Positions 37,003 to 45,494 of a stretch of DNA of 64,000 nt are shown here, in pieces (within the stretch, counting starts at the first letter, position 1; every line of letters starts with the position of its first letter). The position numbers and the translations under genes were made by a program. The stretch is from the NCBI GenBank assembly GCA_016699125.1, contig CP064961.1, positions 682,001-746,000 on the forward strand. The letters run 5' to 3'. Under the pieces are notes generated by a model. The model was given only the letters and a program-made list of their open reading frames with translations, was not told the DNA's origin and made no database searches. The stretch is from a bacterium. Its GTDB lineage: Bacteria > Babelota > Babeliae > Babelales > Vermiphilaceae.

Positions 37003-37587
37003 TCAATAACCTACTGTTTTTTCTTTCTTCAAAGATTCATCATAAGCTGCTTGAACATTTTTCTCAATGCACAATCTATTAATACTTTTTTCAAGGTTTC
37101 GATTATGTAAGACAGCTTTGCAAAGATCTGCATGACTTATCAGATCACTATGCGCATAGTATACTGTAGCAACATAGGTATAAAATTCTTTATTACGAAA
37201 CTGACATTCCCAAAACTCCTTTTGCAGTAAACCAGCGTTTATACTGTTAGGAAAGTATAGCTTTTTTAACTTATGCTCTAATTCTTCAAGTTCTTTTTTT
37301 TGCTCGCTTAACGCAGTTACTATTTTTTGCTTCATTGCTATTACATAGTGCTTTTCATATTCTAGAGTAATTTTTTCCTGCTCTGAAAGCTTAGAATAGT
37401 CACAATTTTTCATGCGCTGATCATGTGAAATAACTGCATCGACAAGTTCTTTGTAATCACGCTCAATTGTAAGCACTGCAAGCCGTGCGTGTTTATCTTT
37501 ATATTGTTTTTCCAGATCTGTTTCATGGGCGTACAGAGTGCTTGCGGCTATGGATAGCAAACCTGCCATCAAAGTTATTTTTTTCAT
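37003..37587 (-). CDS. Array protein 7: member without the membrane tail
   Basis: A 194-residue secreted protein. Its first 45 residues (MKKITLMAGLLSIAASTLYA, then HETDLEKQYKDKHARLAVLT) are nearly the same as those of the gene at 38622. Unlike every other array member it ends after KNVQAAYDESLKKEKTVGY with no membrane helix or basic tail. It is the last gene of the second array operon and borders the repeat array, so it may have lost its end there, or it may be a soluble form. Confidence 0.75.
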   Translation of the reverse strand: MKKITLMAGLLSIAASTLYAHETDLEKQYKDKHARLAVLTIERDYKELVDAVISHDQRMKNCDYSKLSEQEKITLEYEKHYVIAMKQKIVTALSEQKKELEELEHKLKKLYFPNSINAGLLQKEFWECQFRNKEFYTYVATVYYAHSDLISHADLCKAVLHNRNLEKSINRLCIEKNVQAAYDESLKKEKTVGY

Positions 37588-37605
37588 TACAGTCCTTCAA
37601 ATTTA

Positions 37606-38610
37606 TTAATTTGTTTCAGCAACTGCCTTTTTTTTGGCGTCACTTATTTCATCAGCTTTCTTCTTTGCAAACAACTCTTTGTATGCCGCATGACAGCCAC
37701 CAACCGCAGCGGTAAGGCCTACAGCTAAAACTGCTACGCCCGTTTTCCACTTATACAGTACGATAGCGGCAAGCTTATCACATGAATCAGCAAGCATATT
37801 GATGTCTTGCTCCATGCAAGGACCGACTGAGTTTATTTTTTTACTTTTGACTTTAATCTGTTCTATACTTTCTTTAAGCCTGGTAAGATCTTTTAGCGCA
37901 AACAGAGATGTACGTTTTAAGTCCTCAGCAGTAGCAGAAAGAAGCCCCTTCTGGTCATTAACCTGAGACTTTCGGTAAGAGATTACACAATCTTTTTCAT
38001 TTATATCATCATTTATACCATTTAAGCGGTGTTGCCATTTGGATAGAGAATCTTCTCCACCACAACCTGCCAAATAGCTTGACGAATTTAATAAAACTTT
38101 TTTGATATCTTCTGTTTCTTCTAAAAAAACATCTAATGCTTGTAACACAATCACTGCTTCAGGCCATAGTTTTGGCATATGCCAACGGAAATATCCCATT
38201 TTCGAAGTTCTATTGTCAAGCTGATAGTAAATCTTCCACCGCAAACGGCCCTTACTCTTTTCTGCACATTCAAGTAGTAACTGAAACTCTTTGTCATCCA
38301 AATGTTCACGATATGATAGTAGCGCTTCTTTAGCTTTAAGTTCCGCATTTAAGACTGCAAGTTTATCACAAAGATCTGTTAACTTTTTGGTATCATCTAC
38401 CGTAAGAACTGGCTGGCTAATGATATCCTTCCACTCCATACCTCTTTCAACTTTAAAATCGATCAAAGCGATCTCATCTGCACGCGCATTCAGTTCATTT
38501 AAACGCGCCCATTCTTGCGCATAGGCATTATTATTTGCAGATTCTTCAGGAAAAAGCAAACCAGACATGAAATAGGACGAAAAGGTTACATAGATTATTT
38601 TTTTAAGCAT
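37606..38610 (-). CDS. Array protein 8: long form with YKELFAKKK tail
   Basis: A 334-residue paralogue of the gene at 31516 (shared ARADE, QPVLTVDD, KWKTGVAVL). It has a signal peptide (MLKKIIYVTFSSYFMSGLL), a helical body, the module TSLFALKDLTRLKE, a membrane helix (VAVLAVGLTAAVGGCHAAY) and the tail KELFAKKKADEISDAKKK. The tail closely matches those of the next two upstream genes (KKKTDEIS-type), suggesting duplication or gene conversion. Confidence 0.8.
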   Translation of the reverse strand: MLKKIIYVTFSSYFMSGLLFPEESANNNAYAQEWARLNELNARADEIALIDFKVERGMEWKDIISQPVLTVDDTKKLTDLCDKLAVLNAELKAKEALLSYREHLDDKEFQLLLECAEKSKGRLRWKIYYQLDNRTSKMGYFRWHMPKLWPEAVIVLQALDVFLEETEDIKKVLLNSSSYLAGCGGEDSLSKWQHRLNGINDDINEKDCVISYRKSQVNDQKGLLSATAEDLKRTSLFALKDLTRLKESIEQIKVKSKKINSVGPCMEQDINMLADSCDKLAAIVLYKWKTGVAVLAVGLTAAVGGCHAAYKELFAKKKADEISDAKKKAVAETN

Positions 38611-38621
38611 ACAGATTCCAT

Positions 38622-39305
38622 TTATGCAGGTTGAGCTTGTGTTTCAACAACTGACTCTTTTTTGATTTCACTTATTTCATCGGTCTTCTTTTTTGCAACC
38701 CACTTTTTATACACTGCATAACCGGTAGCTGCGACGGCAGTCACGCCAGTCGTAAGTGTAACACCGATGAACTTTAGAATTTTTTTATGAAGAAGCTTAT
38801 GGATAGAATAGACCATTTTTTGATTAGAATCAAAAAATTCATCAATATCTGGGTACATTCGATTGCTCAAGTGATAATCCTTCAAATAGGGCTCATAGAA
38901 CTTTTCTCTATATTTTATATCAGCTTCAGACAACGCGTCACGAGTTGTATCAAACTTAAAAAATTCAATGGGCCACATATCATCTATTGACTGCTTTATT
39001 GCTTCAATTTCCTTTTGACCCGCCTTCAAGCCGTTTAGTATTTTTTGCCTCACAGCAGTCACATATTTTGTTTGATATGGTAGCGTAGGCCGTTCTTGTT
39101 CTGGAAAGTTTTTACTAGCCAAGCTTCGCATCAACTTGTCATAATTGTCTAACGTCCTCAACAGTTCTTCGTAATCACGTTCAATTGTAAGCACTGCAAG
39201 CCGTGCGTGTTTATCTTTATATTCTTTTTCCAGATCCGTTTCATGAGCACACAGAGTGCCTACAGCTACAGATAGCAAACCTACCATTAAAGTCATTTTG
39301 TTCAT
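38622..39305 (-). CDS. Array protein 9: YKKWVAKKK tail
   Basis: A 227-residue protein with a signal peptide (MNKMTLMVGLLSVAVGTLCA), then ETDLEKEYKDKHARLAVLT, shared with array protein 7. The body is helical; a membrane helix (IGVTLTTGVTAVAATGYAVY) precedes YKKWVAKKKTDEISEIKKE. Its 3' half codes for the tail that array protein 7 lacks. Spacing to its neighbours is 11 and 18 bases. Confidence 0.8.
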   Translation of the reverse strand: MNKMTLMVGLLSVAVGTLCAHETDLEKEYKDKHARLAVLTIERDYEELLRTLDNYDKLMRSLASKNFPEQERPTLPYQTKYVTAVRQKILNGLKAGQKEIEAIKQSIDDMWPIEFFKFDTTRDALSEADIKYREKFYEPYLKDYHLSNRMYPDIDEFFDSNQKMVYSIHKLLHKKILKFIGVTLTTGVTAVAATGYAVYKKWVAKKKTDEISEIKKESVVETQAQPA

Positions 39306-39323
39306 TATGGCCCTTCAAGTTTA

Positions 39324-40028
39324 TTATTGATTTATTTCAACAACTGACTCTTTTTTGCTTTCACTTATTTCATCAGTTTTCTTTTTTGCAAACCACTTTT
39401 TATACACCGCATAACTGATACCGGTAATACCACCGACTACAACCGTAACCGTTCCCGCAGCCAATGCGGCTAAGCCTTTAATAACCTTGTCTTCAACTGC
39501 TGCTCGTATAAATCGACAGATCTTTTGGTTTTCTTGATTTTTTTCTTCAAACTGTAGGTTATCACCTTTTCGTTCTAGTTTACCGCTATCTAGCAACTCC
39601 TGCTCAACTTGATTCAAATACATAAATGAAAAAATCGATGTATTATTAACGTCTTTTAATATAGACTCTAGATCACGCTTTTCTTGCTCAAAACCTTCTA
39701 ACATTTTTTTGTTTAGGAAATCACCTACCTTTTGGAACGCGTGGATACCCTTTTTTTCTTCGTCATTAAATTTAGACTCATTTGCTTTTAATACCAAATT
39801 TATCTGACGCAAATCACGTGCCATTGTATACAATTCATTATAGTTCAATTTAAAAGACACTTCTTCTGTTAACATCTCATTAATAACTAATGGTTGATAA
39901 GATGCGATCAGTTTTGTATCCTTTCTGCTCAAAAAGCCTTTGCACTTATCAAGATCAAGCATACAAGTCACACTACATATCTGCATGGAAACAAAAAACG
40001 CAAATAGTATTTTATAGAGTCTATTCAT
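39324..40028 (-). CDS. Array protein 10: YKKWFAKKK tail
   Basis: A 234-residue protein with a signal peptide (MNRLYKILFAFFVSMQICSVTC), a helical body, the module NNTSIFSFMYLNQVEQEL, a Gly/Val-rich membrane helix (LAALAAGTVTVVVGGITG) and the tail YAVYKKWFAKKKTDEISESK, almost the same as that of array protein 9. Function unknown. Confidence 0.8.
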   Translation of the reverse strand: MNRLYKILFAFFVSMQICSVTCMLDLDKCKGFLSRKDTKLIASYQPLVINEMLTEEVSFKLNYNELYTMARDLRQINLVLKANESKFNDEEKKGIHAFQKVGDFLNKKMLEGFEQEKRDLESILKDVNNTSIFSFMYLNQVEQELLDSGKLERKGDNLQFEEKNQENQKICRFIRAAVEDKVIKGLAALAAGTVTVVVGGITGISYAVYKKWFAKKKTDEISESKKESVVEINQ

Positions 40029-40085
40029 AAAAATCCTTCATTTAAAAAGCTATATTTTCATTCAACTTTTTTGCACAGCCGGTTT

Positions 40086-41171
40086 TTACACAGCTTCAAG
40101 TTCGACAACCTGCTCAAGCTCATTATTTGCAACCCACTTTTTGTATGCCGCATAACCGGCAGCTACTGCCGCACCTGTTCCAGCCGCAAAAACTGCTGCT
40201 CCCAGTTTCAACTTATACATCACTGTTTCAACAATACGATTATATGGAGCTTCTAAAACATTTTCAAAACGCATCTGGCCATCTTCATGAGCATTCAAAA
40301 ACTCAGTCTTCCTTTTTTCAATAGCTTTTTTAATGTCCCAAAGCTTAACTGGATGGAATATTGATAAATCTTCAACCTCTATTTCAAATTTTATGTATTC
40401 ATCTCGAACCGTTTCCAACAATGCGATGCAGTCTTTATCTTCTTGATCAAATTTTGGGAACTTAGAATCATCTTTAGGTAACGCTTGATCTGTAACTGGA
40501 ACCCCATCTTCTTTTGGTGTTGCATCGCTATTTATGTTTGGAGCTGAAGGAGGTGTTGGCAAAGCAGCCTGCTGACAAGCCAGAAGAGTGCTTTTTGCAA
40601 AATCTATTTCTTTATTTATCCTTTCTTCTGCGCTGTTAAACGATTTTTGAATGTCATTACGCAATTCATCATCCGCAATACCTGCAAAAATACCTTTAAT
40701 CTCTTTTAATTCATCCGCAGCCGCTTCAAGCTCGGTCGTTACCTGATTCCACGCTTCAACATCAACAGACTTCTTTATTCTTAAGTCATGAGTTAACAAC
40801 TCACGTCCCCAAGAAAATCTACGTATCATACTATCCACGCTACTTGATAATTCTGACAAATTTGATTTTGCACCATAGATCAAAGAATCCATACTAATGC
40901 CATTCATCTGTATATAAGCATTAGCAAACGCTGGCTTTGCAGCATCAATTTTATTTTGAAATTCTTGCAGATCAGCAAACAACTTTATAGCTTCACTGGT
41001 CGTCTGCCGAGTTAGTTCACATTTTTTCATTGCTCCGCAACGATTTTTTAATTCTTTCAGTGTTTCAGCATTGCTTTTTAAAAACTCATGCTTATCTTCT
41101 ATCTGGCCACCAAAAGCAAAACCGTGTGCACACAATAAACTGAACACCAGTAACATTTTTTTATTAAACAT
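40086..41171 (-). CDS. Array protein 11: first gene of the second array operon
   Basis: A 361-residue paralogue of the gene at 33499: signal peptide (MFNKKMLLVFSLLCAHGFAFG), helical body, a Pro/Asp-rich linker (LPTPPSAPNINSDATPKED), the module VEDLSIFHPVKLWDIKK, PYNRIV and a membrane helix (AAVFAAGTGAAVAAGYAAY) with the tail YKKWVANNELEQ. It follows the 41208-41235 promoter. Type I topology is expected, with the body outside the inner membrane. Confidence 0.8.
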   Translation of the reverse strand: MFNKKMLLVFSLLCAHGFAFGGQIEDKHEFLKSNAETLKELKNRCGAMKKCELTRQTTSEAIKLFADLQEFQNKIDAAKPAFANAYIQMNGISMDSLIYGAKSNLSELSSSVDSMIRRFSWGRELLTHDLRIKKSVDVEAWNQVTTELEAAADELKEIKGIFAGIADDELRNDIQKSFNSAEERINKEIDFAKSTLLACQQAALPTPPSAPNINSDATPKEDGVPVTDQALPKDDSKFPKFDQEDKDCIALLETVRDEYIKFEIEVEDLSIFHPVKLWDIKKAIEKRKTEFLNAHEDGQMRFENVLEAPYNRIVETVMYKLKLGAAVFAAGTGAAVAAGYAAYKKWVANNELEQVVELEAV

Positions 41172-41207
41172 AGAATAATCATTTACTATTTTGAATCTAT
41201 TCTATTT

Positions 41208-41235
41208 ATTTTAGCAAAAAAAGTTAAAACTGCAA
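41208..41235 (-). promoter_or_regulatory. Promoter cassette of the second array operon
   Basis: TTGCAG (41230-41235), a 16-base spacer and TAAAAT (41208-41213). Spacing, spacer sequence and leader match the copy at 36304-36331, so the two array operons probably share regulation. Confidence 0.65.
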
Positions 41236-41254
41236 TGTTTGCTATCTGCAACGT

Positions 41255-42667
41255 TTACTGCAGGTTTTGAATGATCAGACGTTCTGAAAAAGGAATTTTT
41301 TGGGTTCCGATAATCTGGTACTGTTCCACCCCTTTGCCCAACAGCATAATGAACGAGCCGGGCATGGATAATGCATATGCCTTTTGAATGGCTTTTGTGC
41401 GATCAAGCTCAGTAAAAACCTCTGCTTTTGCGCCCACGTTAATTCCAGATGCGATCTGAGACGCGATCACGGCTGCATCTTCGGTTCGTGGATTGTCAGT
41501 GGTGATAATCGCATAATCTGCCACAGCTGCAACAATGCCACCCATCAACGGCCGACGCCCGGCGTCACGCAGACCACCTGCACCAAACACCACAATCAGA
41601 CGATCGGTCAACGGGCGCACGGTATGCAGAAGCACTTCAAAGGAAAGCGGATTATGGGCCGAGTCGATGATACAGATTGCATTATTTTTGAGCTGATACC
41701 ATTCAAACCGGCCAGGCACACCGGAAAACGTGGCGATCGCTTTTTGGCAATACTCAGGCAAAACGCCAGTGTACAAAGCAACCGATACAGCCGCACTTAT
41801 ATTATAAAAATTATATTCACCAACCAGCTGTGCATCGATCGCCACAGTGACACCTTCGGCCTGTATTTGACCCTGCAATGGAAAGCCTGCTTTGGTCAAC
41901 GTTGCACGAATCGCACACTGATCAGTCATGCCAAATCGAACGACCGGTTTTTGAATCGATAGAAGCTTTTGGTCATCACCGTTGACAAACGCAACGCCAT
42001 CAGGTTTTAAAAAATCGAAGATACGCAGTTTTGCGTTAAAATATGCGTCCATTGAATCAAAAAACTCAAGATGCTCACGTGCGAAATTGGTAAACACGAC
42101 CGCATCAAACAGCAGCCCGTCAACACGATGTAAAACTAAAGCTTGTGCAGCGACCTCTACTGCCACATCGGTCACACCTTGCTGCACGCACAGCTTCAAA
42201 AACTGATGCAGGTAATCGGGCTGAGCAGTGGTCAACAGTGCTGGAAACTCATGCTCACCAATCTTATTGCCCGCGGTACTTAAAAGCCCAACCGAGCGGC
42301 CTGCAGTTTTTAAGATATGCATCAGAAGATGACACGTCGTTGTTTTGCCCTTGGTGCCGGTAACACCAAAGAGCCGTAATTTTTTTGCGGGAAAATCGGC
42401 GGCCTGTGCGCTCAACTGCGCCAAAGCCGCCCGACAGTTTTTTACTCGCACGAGCTCAATTTTTTTTTCTCCCAAAAAACGAACCGTTTCTGCTGCCAGC
42501 ACCGCATCATCCTGAACAACCACCGTTTGAGCACCCTTTTTGACCGCATCAATAATAAAATCTGTACCATCTGCGGTCGTGCCTTTGATTGCAACAAAAG
42601 TAGTACCATGTCCAACAAAATCGGTATGCGCTGTCACAGGAAAGATTTTTGGAAAAGTAAGCTGCAT
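41255..42667 (-). CDS. murE: UDP-MurNAc-L-Ala-D-Glu:mDAP ligase MurE
   Basis: Adds the third stem amino acid of peptidoglycan in the cytoplasm. The ATP loop GTKGKTT is at 104-110, the substrate-binding Lys is in NAKLRIF, FGAGGLRDAGRRP is near 361 and DNPRTED (391-397) carries the DNPR motif typical of enzymes using meso-diaminopimelate. GKGVEQYQIIGTQKIPF ends the protein. The usual EVSSHAL stretch is EVAAQAL here and DHLD is EHLE, so the active-site surroundings have drifted. Its ATG lies 2 bases after the stop of the upstream alanine/glycine symporter. Confidence 0.93.
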   Translation of the reverse strand: MQLTFPKIFPVTAHTDFVGHGTTFVAIKGTTADGTDFIIDAVKKGAQTVVVQDDAVLAAETVRFLGEKKIELVRVKNCRAALAQLSAQAADFPAKKLRLFGVTGTKGKTTTCHLLMHILKTAGRSVGLLSTAGNKIGEHEFPALLTTAQPDYLHQFLKLCVQQGVTDVAVEVAAQALVLHRVDGLLFDAVVFTNFAREHLEFFDSMDAYFNAKLRIFDFLKPDGVAFVNGDDQKLLSIQKPVVRFGMTDQCAIRATLTKAGFPLQGQIQAEGVTVAIDAQLVGEYNFYNISAAVSVALYTGVLPEYCQKAIATFSGVPGRFEWYQLKNNAICIIDSAHNPLSFEVLLHTVRPLTDRLIVVFGAGGLRDAGRRPLMGGIVAAVADYAIITTDNPRTEDAAVIASQIASGINVGAKAEVFTELDRTKAIQKAYALSMPGSFIMLLGKGVEQYQIIGTQKIPFSERLIIQNLQ

Positions 42668-42669
42668 TG

Positions 42670-44010
42670 TTACTCTTGTGTCAACTGCTTGGTTTCTGAG
42701 AGCATCACACCTCGTAGTTTAAATACAAAAAGCAAAAGTGCCGTTAAGTTCATATACAACATGCACGCTTGAACAAAATCGGCACATTTCCACACAAAAG
42801 GAACTTCAGCTAATGCCCCGAAGGCTACAAACGCTGCATAGGCCAACACATAGCCACTTTCATACGCTTTTGGAACAATAACAAGCCAACACGCACGGAC
42901 AATATATGCATACGATACCGTAACACCAAGTCCGAACACAATACTCAAAAAGGTAACCAAAAATCCACCCAATGATCCAAAGGTGGTATTAAAGGTAGCA
43001 ACGGTAAGCGCTGTGCTGGTCAAACCTGAACTCCATGTACCGGTGACCACAATACAGAGTGCCAACATGAAACATGCAATCGCACTTACAAAGGTGCTCA
43101 TCATGCCAAGCAGTGCACTTTCTGCAGGCTTTGTGTTGCCTGTCGAACCAAACAGGACCGCAGCTGTACCAAGTCCAGACTCAGAGGCAAACACCGCACG
43201 CAAAAGACCAAACTGAATTGCCTGTTGCAAGCCAATACCAATAAGCGCTGCATGAGCAGCTGCTGGGTTTAAGGCCGCTTTGAACATCAGAATGAGTGCC
43301 GCAGGAATTGCAGTGACATGATAGGCAAGGATAACAAGAGCTGAACCAAAAAATACGAGTACTTTTACGGGAACGAGCATGTCAGAAATTTTGACAACGC
43401 GCGCTGCACCGCCAAAACCGACGTATAATACAAACAAGGCCAATGCTGCGGCCACGGCATATGCAGGAACACCAAAAGCGGTCTGCAGGCCTAAGCAGAT
43501 TGAGTTTGCTTGAATTGCACCACCACCAATAAATCCATAAAAGAGACATAATATCGCATACAATACTGCTAAAAATCGCCCCATCGGTGCCTCTTGCAGA
43601 TATAACATTGGCCCACCAAGCGCTGATCCTTTTGCTTTATTTGCGTACAATGCACTCACAAACACTTCAACAAACCGAACCGACATCAACAAAAAAGCAC
43701 TGATCACAAACCAGACAGCAGCTCCCGGACCGCCTGCAAAGACCGCAGTAGCCATACCCGCAATGGTACCATTGCCCAGGTTTGTACTCAACGTGTTTAC
43801 AAATGCTTGCACCGGAGTCATGTCACCTTTGGCTGCTTGCACAGCGCCACTCTTTTTTTTGGGAAAGAGGATAAGCCTTATGGCTGTTGGCAGATAGAAA
43901 AGCTGGATGCCTGCTAGCAATAATGTGCTGATAACACATACAATGCCCACATAGATCAACAAAGGCCATCCTAAAAATACATTTAAAAAATCATCAATAT
44001 ACGCAATCAT
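42670..44010 (-). CDS. AGCS-family alanine/glycine:cation symporter
   Basis: A 446-residue membrane protein with about ten helices. GDMTPVQAFVNTLSTNLGNGTIAGMATA, GGPGAAVWF and ALGGPMLYL match the AGCS signature. The family imports alanine or glycine with Na+ (sometimes H+). Only 2 bases separate it from murE, so it is likely co-expressed and could supply alanine for wall synthesis. Substrate choice is family knowledge, not seen directly. Confidence 0.9.
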   Translation of the reverse strand: MIAYIDDFLNVFLGWPLLIYVGIVCVISTLLLAGIQLFYLPTAIRLILFPKKKSGAVQAAKGDMTPVQAFVNTLSTNLGNGTIAGMATAVFAGGPGAAVWFVISAFLLMSVRFVEVFVSALYANKAKGSALGGPMLYLQEAPMGRFLAVLYAILCLFYGFIGGGAIQANSICLGLQTAFGVPAYAVAAALALFVLYVGFGGAARVVKISDMLVPVKVLVFFGSALVILAYHVTAIPAALILMFKAALNPAAAHAALIGIGLQQAIQFGLLRAVFASESGLGTAAVLFGSTGNTKPAESALLGMMSTFVSAIACFMLALCIVVTGTWSSGLTSTALTVATFNTTFGSLGGFLVTFLSIVFGLGVTVSYAYIVRACWLVIVPKAYESGYVLAYAAFVAFGALAEVPFVWKCADFVQACMLYMNLTALLLFVFKLRGVMLSETKQLTQE

Positions 44011-44089
44011 TTTTGCCTTTCATATAATATACAAACCTAGTTTTATAGTATACACTTTCATAAAATAAAAACAGCTACCAAGGATTTTT

Positions 44090-44521
44090 ATGCGAATCAT
44101 CGCACTTGATATTGGAGACGTATGGACTGGGGTCGCAATTTCAGATGCATCGGGCATTACCGTACGTCCACTGACAACCTATCGGTCAGAAAACCTTTTT
44201 GAAGAACTTACAGTCTTAATCAAACAAGAAAAAGTGAGTAAATGCATTATTGGTTATCCAAAAACAATGCGTGGCACGGAAAGTGAGCAGACAAAAAAGA
44301 TAGTGCAAACAGGAAATGCGATCAAAGAACGATTCTCCACCGTTGAATGTATTTTTCTGGATGAGCGACGTACAAGCATTCAAGCCGCTCAATTTTTTAA
44401 AAAGGGTTGTAAGACCAAAAATGAAAAACTAAAAGAACATGCTATTGCAGCTGCTATTTTATTACAAAGTTATCTAGACCACCTCCATTTTGCCATCCAG
44501 GAGGGACAAACGGAAAATTGA
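44090..44521 (+). CDS. ruvX: Holliday junction resolvase-like protein RuvX/YqgF
   Basis: An RNase H-fold nuclease linked to 16S 5' end maturation and Holliday junction resolution. The 143 residues include ALDIGDVWTGVAISD at the start, IIGYPKTMRGTESEQ and FLDERRTSIQAAQFF, the family motifs. An AAGGA ribosome site precedes the ATG. It is transcribed divergently from the symporter gene. Confidence 0.9.
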   Translation: MRIIALDIGDVWTGVAISDASGITVRPLTTYRSENLFEELTVLIKQEKVSKCIIGYPKTMRGTESEQTKKIVQTGNAIKERFSTVECIFLDERRTSIQAAQFFKKGCKTKNEKLKEHAIAAAILLQSYLDHLHFAIQEGQTEN

Positions 44522-44640
44522 TTCTAATTTGATGATATTTTTTTATTTTTATATTCCATTGTTGACAAAGCATCAATCGTATTATTAGCTTGAGCAAGAT
44601 GGCGCGGCATCTGTTCAAAAAATGAAAAAAGGGGTGCACA

Positions 44641-44826
44641 GTGGAATGTAAAAAATGCAAAGGACTGATGGTTTTACAATCATTTTTTGATCATTTTTTA
44701 AACTTTGAAGGCTGGAAATGCCTTAATTGTGGTAAAATTATCTTAAAAAAAGAAAAAACCATTGAGTCTGATTCGTTCAGTATATTTTATCAACAACAAA
44801 AATGTAAGAATAAAAACCAACCATGA
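44641..44826 (+). CDS. Small zinc-ribbon protein
   Basis: A 61-residue protein with two Cys pairs (CKKC at 3-6 and CLNC at 32-35) and a Trp before the second pair, a rubredoxin-like zinc ribbon. It starts at GTG behind an AAGGGG site. Its stop overlaps the tsaB start as ATGA, implying translational coupling. Function unknown. Confidence 0.75.
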   Translation: MECKKCKGLMVLQSFFDHFLNFEGWKCLNCGKIILKKEKTIESDSFSIFYQQQKCKNKNQP

Positions 44827-45494
44827 ATGCACTCGTCATACAGGCCACGTACACTTCAATTGAAATAGGCTTATTTGCAGTTGAAGAAGATGAACTCTAT
44901 AGCATCGCCACATCAGTTTTAGAAAAACAGAAGAGCGCACAGCTGTTATCAACCATCGATCAACTCCTGAACCGGGGGGGGTGCAGCTTGGCAGATATCT
45001 CTTTTTGCGCAGTCAACCGAGGGCCAGCACCATTCACAACACTCAGAACGGTCATTGCAACCGTCAATGGCTTAAAGGCAGTCACACCAATCAAACTTAT
45101 TGGCGTTGATGGTCTTGCCGTACTGGCAGAAGAATATAAAGATGAACAGTCTTTCATATTTGTAAGTAACGCTTTTGCTGGAGATCTTTATTTTTATACA
45201 CCAACAACACCAGAACATACAGGTTACGCAGCAACAGAAACTGTTATTGAAACAATAGTAAAAAATAATATTAAAAAAATAGCGGGAAACGGTTCATCTG
45301 TCATTGAAAAATACATTTCTGATCATGCCATCAAAACCTCACCTGTCAGCTATGTCGATATTGAAAAAGGCACACCACAACTTTCGACCATTGCGCAATA
45401 TGCACATAGATTATGGAAAAAAGATAATGCAAACTGCCTCTTTAACACCTTTGTTCAGCCACTCTACCTGAAAGAATATGCGCTTTTCAAATAA
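44823..45494 (+). CDS. tsaB: tRNA t6A modification protein TsaB
   Basis: A partner of TsaD in making N6-threonylcarbamoyladenosine in tRNA. The 223 residues start MNALVIQATYTSIEIGLF and include NRGPAPFTTLRTVIATVNGLK, the TsaB form of the ASKHA fold. A run of eight G (44974-44981), rare in this AT-rich DNA, lies in the codons for RGG near residue 51. The end overlaps the convergent gene by 8 bases. Confidence 0.88.
   Translation: MNALVIQATYTSIEIGLFAVEEDELYSIATSVLEKQKSAQLLSTIDQLLNRGGCSLADISFCAVNRGPAPFTTLRTVIATVNGLKAVTPIKLIGVDGLAVLAEEYKDEQSFIFVSNAFAGDLYFYTPTTPEHTGYAATETVIETIVKNNIKKIAGNGSSVIEKYISDHAIKTSPVSYVDIEKGTPQLSTIAQYAHRLWKKDNANCLFNTFVQPLYLKEYALFK

Noticed and set aside
36347..37082. Several short open frames (60-78 codons) in the repeat region
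   Set aside because: They follow the repeat copies, have no ribosome sites and give no protein-like composition.
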